From an uncultured Bacillota bacterium (GTDB lineage: Bacteria > Bacillota > Clostridia > Christensenellales > QAND01): a DNA stretch of 64,000 bases. Shown here piece by piece: positions 46,350 through 54,398 of this stretch. The translations under genes and the position numbers were made by a program. The stretch spans positions 18,305 to 82,304 of the forward strand of contig CAJJKN010000007.1 in the NCBI GenBank assembly GCA_905188085.1, written 5' to 3'. Under the pieces are notes generated by a model, which did no database searches, was not told the origin of the DNA, and saw nothing but the letters and a program-made list of their open reading frames with translations. Numbering within the stretch: position 1 is the first letter of the stretch; every line of letters begins with the position of its first letter.

Positions 46350-46429
46350 CGTTTCCTCCTCCTTCTTGGTTTCATATACTTACACGCAAAAAACGCCCGC
46401 AGGTTGGTGCTCAGATCAATACTGCAATA

Positions 46430-46703
46430 TATAAATATGGTTTCCTTTGGGGCTTTCCAAATTGATATATTTGCTCAACCTCATCGTCGAAACCGCTTTC
46501 GCATTCGCCCGCCGGGCCTGTATCTTAGCGTTTCCTTCGAACGCGCCATCCAACACGTTATCTGCCAGGAAGCCCCCTCCTCGCTTCGGGCGATATTCTT
46601 TGCAGAATCGCCGCGTATAACACCGATCGCCGTGCGCGCGCTGCGCCTCCGGCTTTGTTATTCGCGCACTTTCCGACCGCGCTTATGCCCTTTCTTGCAA
46701 GCT
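46430..46703 (-). pseudogene. Rhs pre-toxin remnant (cassette 8)
   Basis: Minus-strand DNA from 46703 reads K-L-A-R-K-G-I-S-A-V-G-K, then N-K-A-G-G-A-A and, after a one-base shift, V-I-R-G-D-S-A-K-N-I-A-R-S. After another shift it reads F-L-A-D-N-V-L-D-G-A-F. This matches the cassettes at 54399 and 58530 (KLASKVTSAAGKYAINKAGG and following). At least two frameshifts and no start or toxin tip remain. It is the most distal relic of the array, immediately after a boundary box. Confidence 0.8.
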
Positions 46704-46720
46704 TTATCTATATGCACCCA

Positions 46721-46758
46721 TTATACTAAAACAAAAGGAACCTAAAAGGCTCCTTTTT
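46721..46758 (-). repeat. cassette boundary box 1 (terminator-like)
   Basis: Minus strand: GGAGCC and GGTTCC around a short loop, then TTTTGTTTTAGTATAA. One stem pair is G-U on the minus-strand RNA but would be A-C on the plus strand, which shows that the minus strand is the functional one. Confidence 0.85.
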
Positions 46759-47113
46759 ATTCGACTTCCAGCGCCCGTTCCATGCATTGCTTCAGCAACG
46801 CATTTTCTTTATCCATCTGTTTGATTCTTTTCTCAATGGTCTGCAAATCAAATTCAAATGTTTGGCGGTAAAATGCCAGAAATCTTTGTATGATCTCCAA
46901 TACCTGTTCCACCGTCAACGGCTCTTTCATGCCGGCCTCGGCGATCATCTCCTGCCAATCCTCCCAATAAGCCGGATCTGCCGAAACGCCTCCCTCAAAT
47001 AAGTCTGGGTTCATCGCCCCTAACATACCACCAAGCACATCATTTTCTGTATCTTCCCAATACATTTGATCCAGCAAATAAAACATCAGGTAAAACCCTT
47101 GTTTGCTTGTCAT
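46757..47113 (-). CDS. immunity-like protein, small helical acidic protein
   Basis: A 118-residue acidic protein. It starts MTSKQGFYLMFYLLDQMYWE, has D-V-L-G-G-M-L-G-A-M-N-P-D-L-F and a P-A-Y-W-E-D-W segment, and ends in a coiled-coil-like helix. This pattern is seen in small proteins next to polymorphic toxins, but I cannot name the family. AAGGGGGCGG precedes the ATG at 47113; an in-frame ATG 11 codons earlier lacks a site. Its stop lies inside boundary box 1. No matching toxin remains next to it. Confidence 0.65.
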   Translation of the reverse strand: MTSKQGFYLMFYLLDQMYWEDTENDVLGGMLGAMNPDLFEGGVSADPAYWEDWQEMIAEAGMKEPLTVEQVLEIIQRFLAFYRQTFEFDLQTIEKRIKQMDKENALLKQCMERALEVE

Positions 47114-47194
47114 CGCCGCCCCCTTCGCCAAACCGGCTGCTTCCATCCTGCACGCCGTCGCTCCTTCAAATAGATTCTTTCAGCTCAATTCTTT

Positions 47195-47260
47195 TTACAT
47201 CGTGTCCAACAATTTTCGCATTTCGATCTTTCCCAAATCTCTTTCACTCAGGTTGCTCAT
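47195..47260 (-). pseudogene. internally deleted HEAT-repeat immunity gene (21 codons left)
   Basis: The 21-residue frame opens M-S-N-L-S-E and closes K-I-E-M-R-K-L-L-D-T-M. The intact gene at 59370-60050 begins M-S-N-L-S-E-K-N-L-E-K and ends K-I-E-I-R-K-L-L-D-T-M-Q-Q-E-L-N. The two ends have been joined with loss of about 200 codons. It overlaps the stop of the upstream gene by four bases. Confidence 0.75.
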
Positions 47261-47538
47261 TTTCTCTCTCTTCTTTCCATGAGACAAGCGTTCTCTTGTT
47301 CCATTTCAAATTTGTGATGCAGCAGATAATCAATCAAAGTTTCCATGTGTTCTCCGTATTGATTGATTTCTCCATCATCGTTTATTCCCTCATCACACAA
47401 TTCATCCGCGATATATTCCATACAATCCTCCAACGCATTCTTGTTTGCCGTTACCAAATCAAAATTAGGCGCATTTCCCCCTCTTTTCTTTATAATTTGT
47501 TTCATCTCGTCTTCCAATCTCTTGTTTCTCTTTGCCAT
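47257..47538 (-). CDS. small immunity-like protein
   Basis: A 93-residue charged, helical protein of no family I recognise: basic start MAKRNKRLEDEMKQIIKKRGG, then an acidic middle (ALEDCMEYIADELCDEG). CGGAGG stands before the ATG. It sits inside the stack of immunity genes and its stop overlaps the HEAT remnant, so it is most likely an immunity or accessory gene of a lost toxin. Confidence 0.55.
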   Translation of the reverse strand: MAKRNKRLEDEMKQIIKKRGGNAPNFDLVTANKNALEDCMEYIADELCDEGINDDGEINQYGEHMETLIDYLLHHKFEMEQENACLMERRERK

Positions 47539-47710
47539 CTACTTCCTCCGATTCTGCCGTTTTTTCACAAGCAGTTGTAGCCTATTGCATAACAACCGTT
47601 ACAGCAAGCACTCTTTTCTCCATGTATCCCGCTCGTTTTCTGTGTTTTTATCGCTGCGCTTTTCTGCTATTGCCGCCATATCGCAACGCAAATTCACCCG
47701 TTTTGTGTTT
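47539..47710. other. 172-bp gap, probable decayed toxin tail
   Basis: It lies exactly where a toxin tip would precede the 47538 gene. No long frame survives; one minus-strand reading gives a cysteine-rich stretch (S-A-C-C-N-G-C-Y-A-I-G-Y-N-C-L) before a stop. Nothing can be assigned. Confidence 0.35.
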
Positions 47711-48376
47711 TCACCATTGAATCCCTATTTCTGCAAAAGATTCCTTGCTCTCCTTTTTCCCTCCCCAGGAAGGCTTCCCCATTCTCTTAATTTGCTCTTT
47801 CGTCAATTTCATCGGTACATCAAGCTGTTCTATCCTCTGCCAATACAATTCTTTCAGCAATTCTATTTGCTCCTCCGTCATGTCATAGAATTCTTCCCAT
47901 CCATCGCACGCATCTTCCAGATCCATCACCTGGTAGGTAAGCAGATCTCCTCCGTTATCCATCATTTCTTCATAGCTATCGTTGGAAAACATTTCATCCT
48001 TGCCCCAAAAGGCCGTCGTTATCAAAGGTTTTATCCCTTCTTCCGTATCGTCTAATAAATATTGAAGTACTTCCTCGTTTGCCATTTGGTAGATTGGTGC
48101 CGGTGCATCTTGAAAATACGATTCTGCCCTTACAAAGTTATCCAGTCTCTCGCTTCTTTCATTTCTAAAAGCCGCAATACAGCTTCCGTCTTGATAAAAG
48201 GTAACCGTTCCTCTCTGTGCACCCACTATGGTCGAATAGCTCATCCCATCCCACGAGTGTTCATATGAAAATTCCGGATCTTGAACAACCACAATCGCAT
48301 GCGCTATGCATGCCAGTAAACATCCTCTTTTCAATTTCTCTGCGTTCACTTCCGTTGGGAAAATCAATGGTTTCAT
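47711..48376 (-). CDS. immunity-like protein of unknown family
   Basis: A 221-residue acidic protein starting MKPLIFPTEVNAEKLKRG, with a beta-rich middle (G-T-V-T-F-Y-Q-D-G-S-C-I-A-A-F) and a helical acidic second half (YDMTEEQIELLKELYWQRIEQ). AGGAGA precedes the ATG. It resembles no domain I can name; the location in the toxin array suggests an immunity role. Its GC content is lower than that of the backbone genes. Confidence 0.6.
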   Translation of the reverse strand: MKPLIFPTEVNAEKLKRGCLLACIAHAIVVVQDPEFSYEHSWDGMSYSTIVGAQRGTVTFYQDGSCIAAFRNERSERLDNFVRAESYFQDAPAPIYQMANEEVLQYLLDDTEEGIKPLITTAFWGKDEMFSNDSYEEMMDNGGDLLTYQVMDLEDACDGWEEFYDMTEEQIELLKELYWQRIEQLDVPMKLTKEQIKRMGKPSWGGKKESKESFAEIGIQW

Positions 48377-48393
48377 TTTCTTTCTCCTATGAT

Positions 48394-48837
48394 TTATTCA
48401 TCTTCATATGGGTACTTTTCTAAAATCTTTTCTATTCTTTTTCTATATCTTTCACCGTATTTTTCTCCTATTTCACTAAATAATTCTAATTCTTTAGCAA
48501 AACGTATCCTTCTTGGATCCTTCCCCCTTTTTCCGTGTATCGACTCGTATAACGATGCCATGCTAAATATATCTGTTTCTATCGCTAAATACGTCACCTC
48601 AAATAGGTCCTCCGTTACGATTTTTTCAATATAACTCCCCCTTTCCAATGCACAATAATAATATCCTTTTTCATCTGAATAGCAATATTCCCCGTCTAAG
48701 CTATTAGAAGAACAAATTTCAAATTTTGTACTTAGCGGCCTATATACAAGACTTAAAATCGCTTTTTTCCTCAATTTCTTATATTCTCTACGAACATGTT
48801 TACGCAGCTCATTTGTTGATAAAAAATCCCCATTCAT
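48394..48837 (-). CDS. immunity gene copy A, duplicate of 56601-57044 (partner of the TNT toxin)
   Basis: A 147-residue basic protein starting MNGDFLSTNELRKHVRREYK. It is nearly identical to the gene at 56601-57044 and differs mainly in the last 25 residues (E-R-Y-R-K-R-I-E-K-I-L-E-K-Y-P here). The second copy directly follows a TNT-toxin tail with a four-base overlap, so this family is probably its immunity. Here the TNT tail is absent: the upstream neighbour is another immunity-like gene that ends eight bases before this start. The ribosome binding site is AGGAGG within the shared leader. Confidence 0.75.
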   Translation of the reverse strand: MNGDFLSTNELRKHVRREYKKLRKKAILSLVYRPLSTKFEICSSNSLDGEYCYSDEKGYYYCALERGSYIEKIVTEDLFEVTYLAIETDIFSMASLYESIHGKRGKDPRRIRFAKELELFSEIGEKYGERYRKRIEKILEKYPYEDE

Positions 48838-48861
48838 TTAAATTTAAATATCCTCCTCTTT
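48394..48861 (-). repeat. immunity-gene direct repeat, copy A
   Basis: About 468 bp nearly identical to 56601-57068. Identity is essentially complete from the gtatttttctcc stretch through the ribosome binding site and stops just past it. Confidence 0.9.
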
Positions 48862-49350
48862 TTTAAAAACTATTTCCCTCCTTAATTCATTTATATAAGA
48901 CATAGTATTTTCCTTTAATCTTATTTGGTTTTCTCTTGCTGTATGTTTTGAAGGATTATATCCATCTGCGCTTGGCATGTAAGGTACACATTTATCCATT
49001 TCTTTCGGGTAATCAAATAATGCATAAATCCGGTTTATTTCAGACGACCACTCATCAAATGTTAAATCTTCCTCCATCACTTGTGTTAAAAGATAATAGA
49101 GCCATTTTGTTTTACTTTTTCTCAGTTCATCTTCTTTTACCAGTTCTTTTACTTCTTCCAGCATCTCCTGACGATCCTCTGGTTTCCAAGCAAGCTCTAA
49201 TACTAAGAAATTATCATTTCCTTCCTCTATACATTTTTCGGCGTACATACTAACATCTTCACAGTCTAACAATTCTCTTTGTAAGCCATAATATATATCT
49301 GCCCAAGTAACCGGCAACTTTGGCATTTCAATGATCCCAATTCCGAACAT
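48844..49350 (-). CDS. immunity-like protein (possibly DUF2247-type)
   Basis: A 168-residue protein with MPKLPVTWADIYYGLQREL, then FLVLELAWKPEDRQEMLEEV and YALFDYPKEMDKCVPYMPS. The T-W-x-D-I start and L-E-L-A motif recall DUF2247 proteins, a group found next to toxins; this is an impression, not a proven match. AGGAGG precedes the ATG at 49350. It overlaps the control region of the downstream duplicate immunity gene. Confidence 0.55.
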   Translation of the reverse strand: MFGIGIIEMPKLPVTWADIYYGLQRELLDCEDVSMYAEKCIEEGNDNFLVLELAWKPEDRQEMLEEVKELVKEDELRKSKTKWLYYLLTQVMEEDLTFDEWSSEINRIYALFDYPKEMDKCVPYMPSADGYNPSKHTARENQIRLKENTMSYINELRREIVFKKEEDI

Positions 49351-49377
49351 TCATAATCCTCCTAACATCGATGTTGA

Positions 49378-49926
49378 TCACGAATTTTTGAAATGTTTTT
49401 TAGCGTATTCATATTTCTTTTGTAGCAGCTTTGTCGGGGTTTGTTTTAGTTCTTTATATGCCTCAATGAAGTCTGTATACTTACCTTCTTTCCAAAATAA
49501 ATTCATCTTTTCATTTAAGTCGTTATCAAATTCTTCTTTCTCTGACATAGACTCCTCTTCATCACATAAATGTTTTAACGCTCTCATTATACCTTCGTCA
49601 CCGTAGTAGCTTATGAGAAATAAGGCTATTATTTCTACCATTTTGGTGACAACATAGTGAATAGAATCGTCATCAGATATTATACTTCTGTATTCTTTTT
49701 TTACCGATTTCGCTACCTGGTAGTCATCTAATGTTACATGAGGTCTGTTCCTAATCCATTCTATTTGAAACTCGATTTCTCGCCCAACATAGATTATCAC
49801 CTTATAGCATTGGTTCGTGTAAGTTATACAGCTTAAATGATTGGTTATTTCACTTGTAAAACCGTATTCTTTTTCAACCGGCATGAATATCTTTTGTATA
49901 TAACAAACTATTTTTTGATATTCCAT
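49378..49926 (-). CDS. immunity protein candidate of cassette 7
   Basis: A 182-residue AT-rich gene product starting MEYQKIVCYIQKIFMPVEKE. A beta-rich first half (Y-K-V-I-I-Y-V-G-R-E-I-E-F-Q-I) is followed by a helical acidic second half. AGGAGG precedes the ATG, which lies ten bases after the toxin-tail stop at 49936, the usual toxin-immunity spacing here. Family not recognised. Confidence 0.65.
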   Translation of the reverse strand: MEYQKIVCYIQKIFMPVEKEYGFTSEITNHLSCITYTNQCYKVIIYVGREIEFQIEWIRNRPHVTLDDYQVAKSVKKEYRSIISDDDSIHYVVTKMVEIIALFLISYYGDEGIMRALKHLCDEEESMSEKEEFDNDLNEKMNLFWKEGKYTDFIEAYKELKQTPTKLLQKKYEYAKKHFKNS

Positions 49927-49935
49927 TTTTTCCTC

Positions 49936-50170
49936 CTATCTTTTAGGCGGGTACCAATACCCCTTGCTATATAGCCAACCATGATTCTTGAGCAAATTGC
50001 GTTCCATCCCCAGAAAACCTGCATACCCTTTATAGGGCATCCGAGAAACGTCTTTTATTGGTCGGCCATTTTTCATTACCGCTCTTAATATTCCTGAGTT
50101 ATTTTTCCATGCGGTCTGTCGCTTTTTTTGTATTCTTAACCGCATTCCGGGCTTTGCTTGTAAGCTTCTA
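49936..50170 (-). pseudogene. headless Rhs pre-toxin and toxin tail (cassette 7)
   Basis: Starting directly after a boundary box, the frame reads K-L-T-S-K-A-R-N-A-V-K-N-T-K-K, matching the pre-toxin region KLASKAWNAVKNTK of the 51796-53046 cassette. After a shift in an A run, the second frame gives a toxin tail of about 50 residues (V-M-K-N-G-R-P-I-K-D-V-S-R, ending H-G-W-L-Y-S-K-G-Y-W-Y-P-P-K-R). The toxin family is not recognised. No start codon with a ribosome binding site; it can only act if recombined behind an Rhs head. Confidence 0.65.
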
Positions 50171-50181
50171 CTATATAATCA

Positions 50182-50220
50182 TTATACTAAAACAAAAGGA
50201 ACCTTAATAGGCCCCTTTTT
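50182..50220 (-). repeat. cassette boundary box 2 (terminator-like)
   Basis: Minus strand stem GGGGCC/GGTTCC with two G-U pairs, then TTTTGTTTTAGTATAATG. It follows the DUF4272 immunity gene. Confidence 0.85.
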
Positions 50221-50232
50221 CGTCAAAATAAT

Positions 50233-51000
50233 TTATGTATCCGCCGTCGTATCTTCCCAGGTTTCATCATTTAGGATCCATTCTAATGCTTTCTGCCTCC
50301 ATCCGGCGCATGCCGCTGCGTAGCTTATATCTTCATTGTTCAATGAATTAAAGCGCTTTCCATTCCCTACCAGCAAATCCATCCCATCCGGCGCTACCGG
50401 CATGCTGTCCACCGCCTTTGTTATCTCAGGATCTTGAAACGTCCTTTCTATGATCTTTTTAAACGGTTTCTTTTTAAATATATTCGATTTTCCTTCTATC
50501 GCTCTCCAAAACCAAATCATTGCTATATCCCGCTCAGCCTCAATCTCTTCTTCTGTTCTCAGCTTCGCATGCGAGAGAATTAAATCTACCACATCATGTT
50601 TTGTATATTTGTCTATCAGTGCTGTTGGATCATGAACGATCGGCTCCAATTTTGTATACTTATCCATCTCCGCAAACAAATCTCTTGTGTTTTTTTCATA
50701 GTATGGAAGCTCTATTTCATCCACTATGTTTATTGCCCATAGCAAACATTCTTCTGATTCCCAACACCAATGTGCCTGTCGTATTTCTCTATCTCTATTG
50801 CCGACTCGTTTGTAGATCATGGATTTTTCATCCTCATCCATAGCTTCCAAAATATTTTTATCTTTTTCTACCCAAGCAATTACTTTCCCTGCCATTTCTT
50901 TTCTCTCTTCTTTTGGGTGTCCCGGCCATTCGCAAATGCTTCTCTGCGAAACAGCTATGTTGGCCAATGCCCTATATAAAATATCTCGTGTGCTTTTCAT
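50233..51000 (-). CDS. DUF4272-family immunity protein, copy 1 (toxin missing)
   Basis: A 255-residue protein homologous to the gene at 55611, sharing RTFQDPEITKAVDSMPVAP and EEIEAERD and ending W-E-D-T-T-A-D-T. The W-C-W-E-S-E-E-C-L-L-W-A-I segment is typical of DUF4272 proteins, a group often found beside toxins. GGGGGAGG stands before the ATG at 51000. Only about 70 bases separate it from the preceding boundary box, so its toxin has been lost except perhaps the last dozen codons. The other copy is still paired with a WHH nuclease tail. Confidence 0.78.
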   Translation of the reverse strand: MKSTRDILYRALANIAVSQRSICEWPGHPKEERKEMAGKVIAWVEKDKNILEAMDEDEKSMIYKRVGNRDREIRQAHWCWESEECLLWAINIVDEIELPYYEKNTRDLFAEMDKYTKLEPIVHDPTALIDKYTKHDVVDLILSHAKLRTEEEIEAERDIAMIWFWRAIEGKSNIFKKKPFKKIIERTFQDPEITKAVDSMPVAPDGMDLLVGNGKRFNSLNNEDISYAAACAGWRQKALEWILNDETWEDTTADT

Positions 51001-51074
51001 CTTTGCAATCCTCCCCCTTTTAAATCGTTTCAGCAAAATTCCCCAACTGTTCAACGCAACCCTTGCGCTTCTAT

Positions 51075-51110
51075 TATACTAAAATAAAGGAGCCTTTTAG
51101 GCTCCTTTTC
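51075..51110 (-). repeat. cassette boundary box 3 (terminator-like)
   Basis: Minus strand stem AAAGGAGCC/GGCTCCTTT with A-A-A-A loop bases, then ATTTTAGTATAATAG. It directly follows the immunity gene stop at 51111. Confidence 0.88.
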
Positions 51111-51788
51111 TCATATAATATCACATTTTGCATGCATTACTTTCCCTGTCCATTTATGATCCAGCTCTATCTCGTCGTTGCTTACCCAGAAAAACTTCCC
51201 AAGATAATCATAACAAATGTAATCGTCCGGTCTGTCTGTTTCATACAATACATTCCTTTCGATCTCCCCTGTTTTTTTATTCCGGAATACCGCATTGATC
51301 GTAAAGGTTTTAACTTCATGCACAACCTCTATTTCCGCCGTCACGCTTCTGGATTTATTGTTTTTTGCCTTTTTGGCAATCCAACGGTTCTCCAGATTCA
51401 GCCTTTCCGCTTCATCGCACGCCTGCATTAGCACGTCGTAGTCCAAACCTTTTTTTAGGAAAACTTCCCCCATTTCTTCCCTAATTACCCGCAGCACCTC
51501 CCTTTTCTTTGCCGCATCGTCCATATCGCAATATGCCTTGTAATCATACGCCACTTGTTTTGTGACAATTCCATCACATGTAATAATTCTATCGTCCCAA
51601 ACTTTTGGTACCCACTCTAGATTGATCTTTTGGGTATCGTCAGAGCGTATCTTTTTCCCAAGCAATCGCTCAACCAGCGTACACACACATCTGGTTGATG
51701 TCAGCCTTCTATCTCTGGCAGCCTTATCATCAACGCCCTCTTTTTCCCAATCGCCACATAAATACATGCAAAGTTCTCTTAGTATCAT
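51111..51788 (-). CDS. immunity protein candidate of the HINT cassette
   Basis: A 225-residue protein starting MILRELCMYLCGDWEKEG, with STRCVCTLVERLLGKKIRSD. The C-terminal half is a beta-rich domain (TAEIEVVHEVKTFTINAVF). GAGGTGA, which overlaps the toxin stop, precedes the ATG seven bases after the toxin gene, so the two are clearly paired. The truncated gene at 57411-57716 is a paralogue. Family not recognised. Confidence 0.75.
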   Translation of the reverse strand: MILRELCMYLCGDWEKEGVDDKAARDRRLTSTRCVCTLVERLLGKKIRSDDTQKINLEWVPKVWDDRIITCDGIVTKQVAYDYKAYCDMDDAAKKREVLRVIREEMGEVFLKKGLDYDVLMQACDEAERLNLENRWIAKKAKNNKSRSVTAEIEVVHEVKTFTINAVFRNKKTGEIERNVLYETDRPDDYICYDYLGKFFWVSNDEIELDHKWTGKVMHAKCDII

Positions 51789-51795
51789 TTATTTT

Positions 51796-53046
51796 TCACC
51801 TCGGTTTTTTATGAATATTCATAATGTGATTCAGATTTATCACCAGCTTAGACATCTGCTTTTCCCATTCCAATGCATACCGTCTGTTTGGCATGTAGGT
51901 TCGTACCACCTGTGCTCTATAGCGTTCATACCCTGCCCTCCTGTTCAATTTATTTACTTGGTAATTCGCTCTCCTTGAGGTTCCGTTTTTGTTTAGTTTT
52001 ATACCGCTGATTCCCACTTTTGCTATATTCCCCTTTTCTTTTTCAGCGGTATCCCGGATAAAATATCCGTGTTGTTTTCTAGTACTAAACCCACTGTTTC
52101 CATGTCCACTTGACGCGCTTCGGAGACTACAGGTATTGTGCACTAATACGCTCGTATCGCCTACAAAGTAGGTATGGAAACCCTCTACCTCAAAGTTGTA
52201 CACGCGTACGGGCGATTCCAGCAGCTCATGCTCTACCTGCTCTACAACGACGTATTCGCCGTTGCTCATCACCAGGATGTCGCCTGCCCGCAATTTTATT
52301 GCCGCTGTCCATCCCTTGTTCGGCATATAGAACGGGTGTTCTGTTGTCGTTGTGATGGTTTCTCCCGCTACTTTGACGTGTACAATTTCATCCTTTTCGC
52401 TTACAAATGTCCGCGCTACTTCTTTGTATCCCGCTTCTCCTGTTTCAGGATTTGCCGCATACACTTTATCCCCGGGTTCAATCGTTTCTATCGCTGCGTA
52501 TCCATCTTCGGTCAGTACCTGCGTTCCTTCCACGAAGCACTCCGTAGCGCAACATTTTGTATTTCCACGCAATGATTTTATTCTCTCAATTGCACGGCTT
52601 GCCAGCCCCGTCGTTTTTTCTTTTACTTTCGACGTGGCGCTTACTACCTTTTTCACCGTCTTTGTATTCTTAACCGCATTCCAGGCTTTGCTTGCAAGCT
52701 TTGAAACGCCGCTGTCTATCGCTGTTGAAACGCAGCCCTCCACAAACGATCTGCCTACCGTTTTCAGAGAGACTTCTTGCCCCGTCAGCAGGCGGATCCC
52801 GGTATCCACCACCGCATTGACGATCCCGCCGACCACAACTTTCCCAACCCACGCAAACAGGGAGCCTAAGAAGTGCCCCGTCGGATCGATGTAGTTCACC
52901 GGATTATTCGAGGTATAGGTATACAGGTTTTGCGTCCATGGGCTGTATGGGTCGCCACTTACCGTATCCTGCTGCAGGAATCGGCCGGTGTTCGGGTCAT
53001 AGTACCGACTGGATAGATAATACAACCCGTTGCTATTCTTATACAC
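51796..53046 (-). CDS. headless Rhs cassette with HINT protease and C-terminal toxin (cassette 5)
   Basis: A 416-codon frame that begins directly after a boundary box in Y-K-N-S-N-G-L-Y-Y-L-S-S-R-Y-Y-D, the last Rhs repeat. The hyperconserved pre-toxin segment NNPVNYIDPTGHFLG is at about residues 47-61, followed by a Gly-rich helical region. A HINT (intein-like) domain runs from Cys170 (CFVEGTQVLTEDG) through TTTTEHPFY to V-H-N-T-C at 302-306. The last 110 residues are the toxin (VGISGIKLNKNGTSRRANYQ, YMPNRRYALEWEKQ), loosely like GIY-YIG nucleases. HINT domains cut themselves and would release the toxin. No ribosome binding site before the GTG; silent as it stands. Confidence 0.82.
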   Translation of the reverse strand: MYKNSNGLYYLSSRYYDPNTGRFLQQDTVSGDPYSPWTQNLYTYTSNNPVNYIDPTGHFLGSLFAWVGKVVVGGIVNAVVDTGIRLLTGQEVSLKTVGRSFVEGCVSTAIDSGVSKLASKAWNAVKNTKTVKKVVSATSKVKEKTTGLASRAIERIKSLRGNTKCCATECFVEGTQVLTEDGYAAIETIEPGDKVYAANPETGEAGYKEVARTFVSEKDEIVHVKVAGETITTTTEHPFYMPNKGWTAAIKLRAGDILVMSNGEYVVVEQVEHELLESPVRVYNFEVEGFHTYFVGDTSVLVHNTCSLRSASSGHGNSGFSTRKQHGYFIRDTAEKEKGNIAKVGISGIKLNKNGTSRRANYQVNKLNRRAGYERYRAQVVRTYMPNRRYALEWEKQMSKLVINLNHIMNIHKKPR

Positions 53047-53049
53047 TCA

Positions 53050-53087
53050 TTATACTAAAACAAAAGGAGCCTAGGTAGGCTCCTTTT
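53050..53087 (-). repeat. cassette boundary box 4 (terminator-like)
   Basis: Minus strand stem AAAAGGAGCCT/AGGCTCCTTTT with loop A-C-C, then GTTTTAGTATAATGAG. The next cassette frame starts within the following five bases. Confidence 0.9.
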
Positions 53088-53088
53088 A

Positions 53089-53346
53089 TTAAGCCATATA
53101 TTCTTTTATGTTCTCCCAAACATCATGCATACTTTTACCGTCAATTTTTCCACACTTTATTAGTTCTTCTATTGTATCAAAACTCTGCGTTTCTCCTCCT
53201 ATTTTTGTCAGATAAAAGCCATCTTTGTTTTGGCTTATCCAATATTCATCGTTATGATAGTAAAAGTTAAATTCACCTCCTCGCTTTGCCCATTTAATTA
53301 CGTCATAATATGGCATGTCCTTTTTAATTTTCCTTCGTCTTATCAT
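53089..53346 (-). CDS. small immunity protein of the 53343 toxin tail
   Basis: An 85-residue protein with a basic start (M-I-R-R-R-K-I-K-K-D-M-P) and a SMI1/T4-like beta pattern: GGEFNFYYHNDEYWISQNKDG, then I-E-E-L-I-K-C-G. GAGGGG and a four-base overlap (ATGA) with the toxin-tail stop favour the ATG at 53346 over the one at 53355. Immunity role inferred from position. Confidence 0.65.
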   Translation of the reverse strand: MIRRRKIKKDMPYYDVIKWAKRGGEFNFYYHNDEYWISQNKDGFYLTKIGGETQSFDTIEELIKCGKIDGKSMHDVWENIKEYMA

Positions 53347-53522
53347 TTGAACCATCCCCTCAACACACTGCCTATTGTTCTTAATATATGTTGATGTGGT
53401 ACTTCAGTATGTGTTTTTGGATTTCCATGATTGGTAAAATGAACATCTCGTGTCGCATTTCCTGTAATTCCATACCATCTCCTCGTTACTATCTGCCCCT
53501 GTTTATTGCGAATATCTACACT
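53343..53522 (-). pseudogene. headless toxin tail with HxH motif
   Basis: About 60 codons survive after the stop of the upstream immunity gene: Q-G-Q-I-V-T-R-R-W-Y-G-I-T-G-N, D-V-H-F-T-N-H-G-N-P-K and V-P-H-Q-H-I. The R-R-x-Y-G, D-x-x-F-x-N-H-G and P-H-x-H motifs are typical of small metal-free RNase-like polymorphic toxins, though I cannot fix the family. It lacks any Rhs segment and start signal. Confidence 0.6.
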
Positions 53523-54394
53523 TGACCATCTACACACCAATCTATAAAACACTTTATGATATTGAAAATTCTTAATGTATCACCTCTTCCTATAAAAATT
53601 CCTTCCTCTACTCCACACTCCATCCATTTTCCGTCAGTTCTCCTTTTTTTTACACCTTTCCGTTTTTCACCATTATCAAAAGCATCTAACCTGACAGTCC
53701 AAATTCCATCTTTCAGCTTAATATCAACGACTTGATCATGTTCCCAATCTTCATCACAATGCTCCGAAAACCATTTCTCTAAACCGGCTATCACCTCTTC
53801 TTCACTCCAAGCTACTCTGCTTATAAGCGATTCAAAATTATTTAATATAATGTCTATATTATCTGCATTGCACGCCGCATAGTATCTATTTTTTGTGAAA
53901 TTCCATCTATACCGCCTTTCCTTCCATGCATCTACATGAATATCTATATATTTCATATCCTCCGACTGTAAGCTTTCAAGTGCTGTTCCTTCTAAATTGA
54001 CTTCTATTCCCCATTCTGACTCATTCAGGGATTCTATCTGACACCTATGACCAACTTCATCTTCTTCGAAGTCCATTCTTGTCAATAACTCCACAATACA
54101 CTCCTTTAGCTGCTGCTTTTTCGCACTGTTATCTATATTTTGTAGGCTAGATAGATATAAAATTCCATCATGAAATTTCCTAGGCCCTGTTAACGCCTTA
54201 AAAATGTTCCTTTCGCTTATACAGTATAACCAGTCCGTCTTGCTATAATTATAAGCAAATTTGCCTTTATCAATCTTCCTCCCATACACTACTATTTCCC
54301 ATCCTGCTGGAATATCGTTATTCTCTATAGATACTTTTTCCCCACTATAATTGCATAACATCCGTAGACATTTATTGACATTCATATCTATCAT
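53516..54394 (-). CDS. immunity protein candidate of the Ntox24-like cassette
   Basis: A 292-residue AT-rich gene product starting MIDMNVNKCLRMLCNYSGEK. It looks like two alpha/beta repeats (W-L-Y-C-I-S-E and V-D-I-K-L-K-D-G-I-W). AGGAGG, which overlaps the toxin 3' end, precedes the ATG five bases after the toxin stop, so the pairing is clear. Family not recognised. Confidence 0.7.
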   Translation of the reverse strand: MIDMNVNKCLRMLCNYSGEKVSIENNDIPAGWEIVVYGRKIDKGKFAYNYSKTDWLYCISERNIFKALTGPRKFHDGILYLSSLQNIDNSAKKQQLKECIVELLTRMDFEEDEVGHRCQIESLNESEWGIEVNLEGTALESLQSEDMKYIDIHVDAWKERRYRWNFTKNRYYAACNADNIDIILNNFESLISRVAWSEEEVIAGLEKWFSEHCDEDWEHDQVVDIKLKDGIWTVRLDAFDNGEKRKGVKKRRTDGKWMECGVEEGIFIGRGDTLRIFNIIKCFIDWCVDGQV

Positions 54395-54398
54395 TTTT

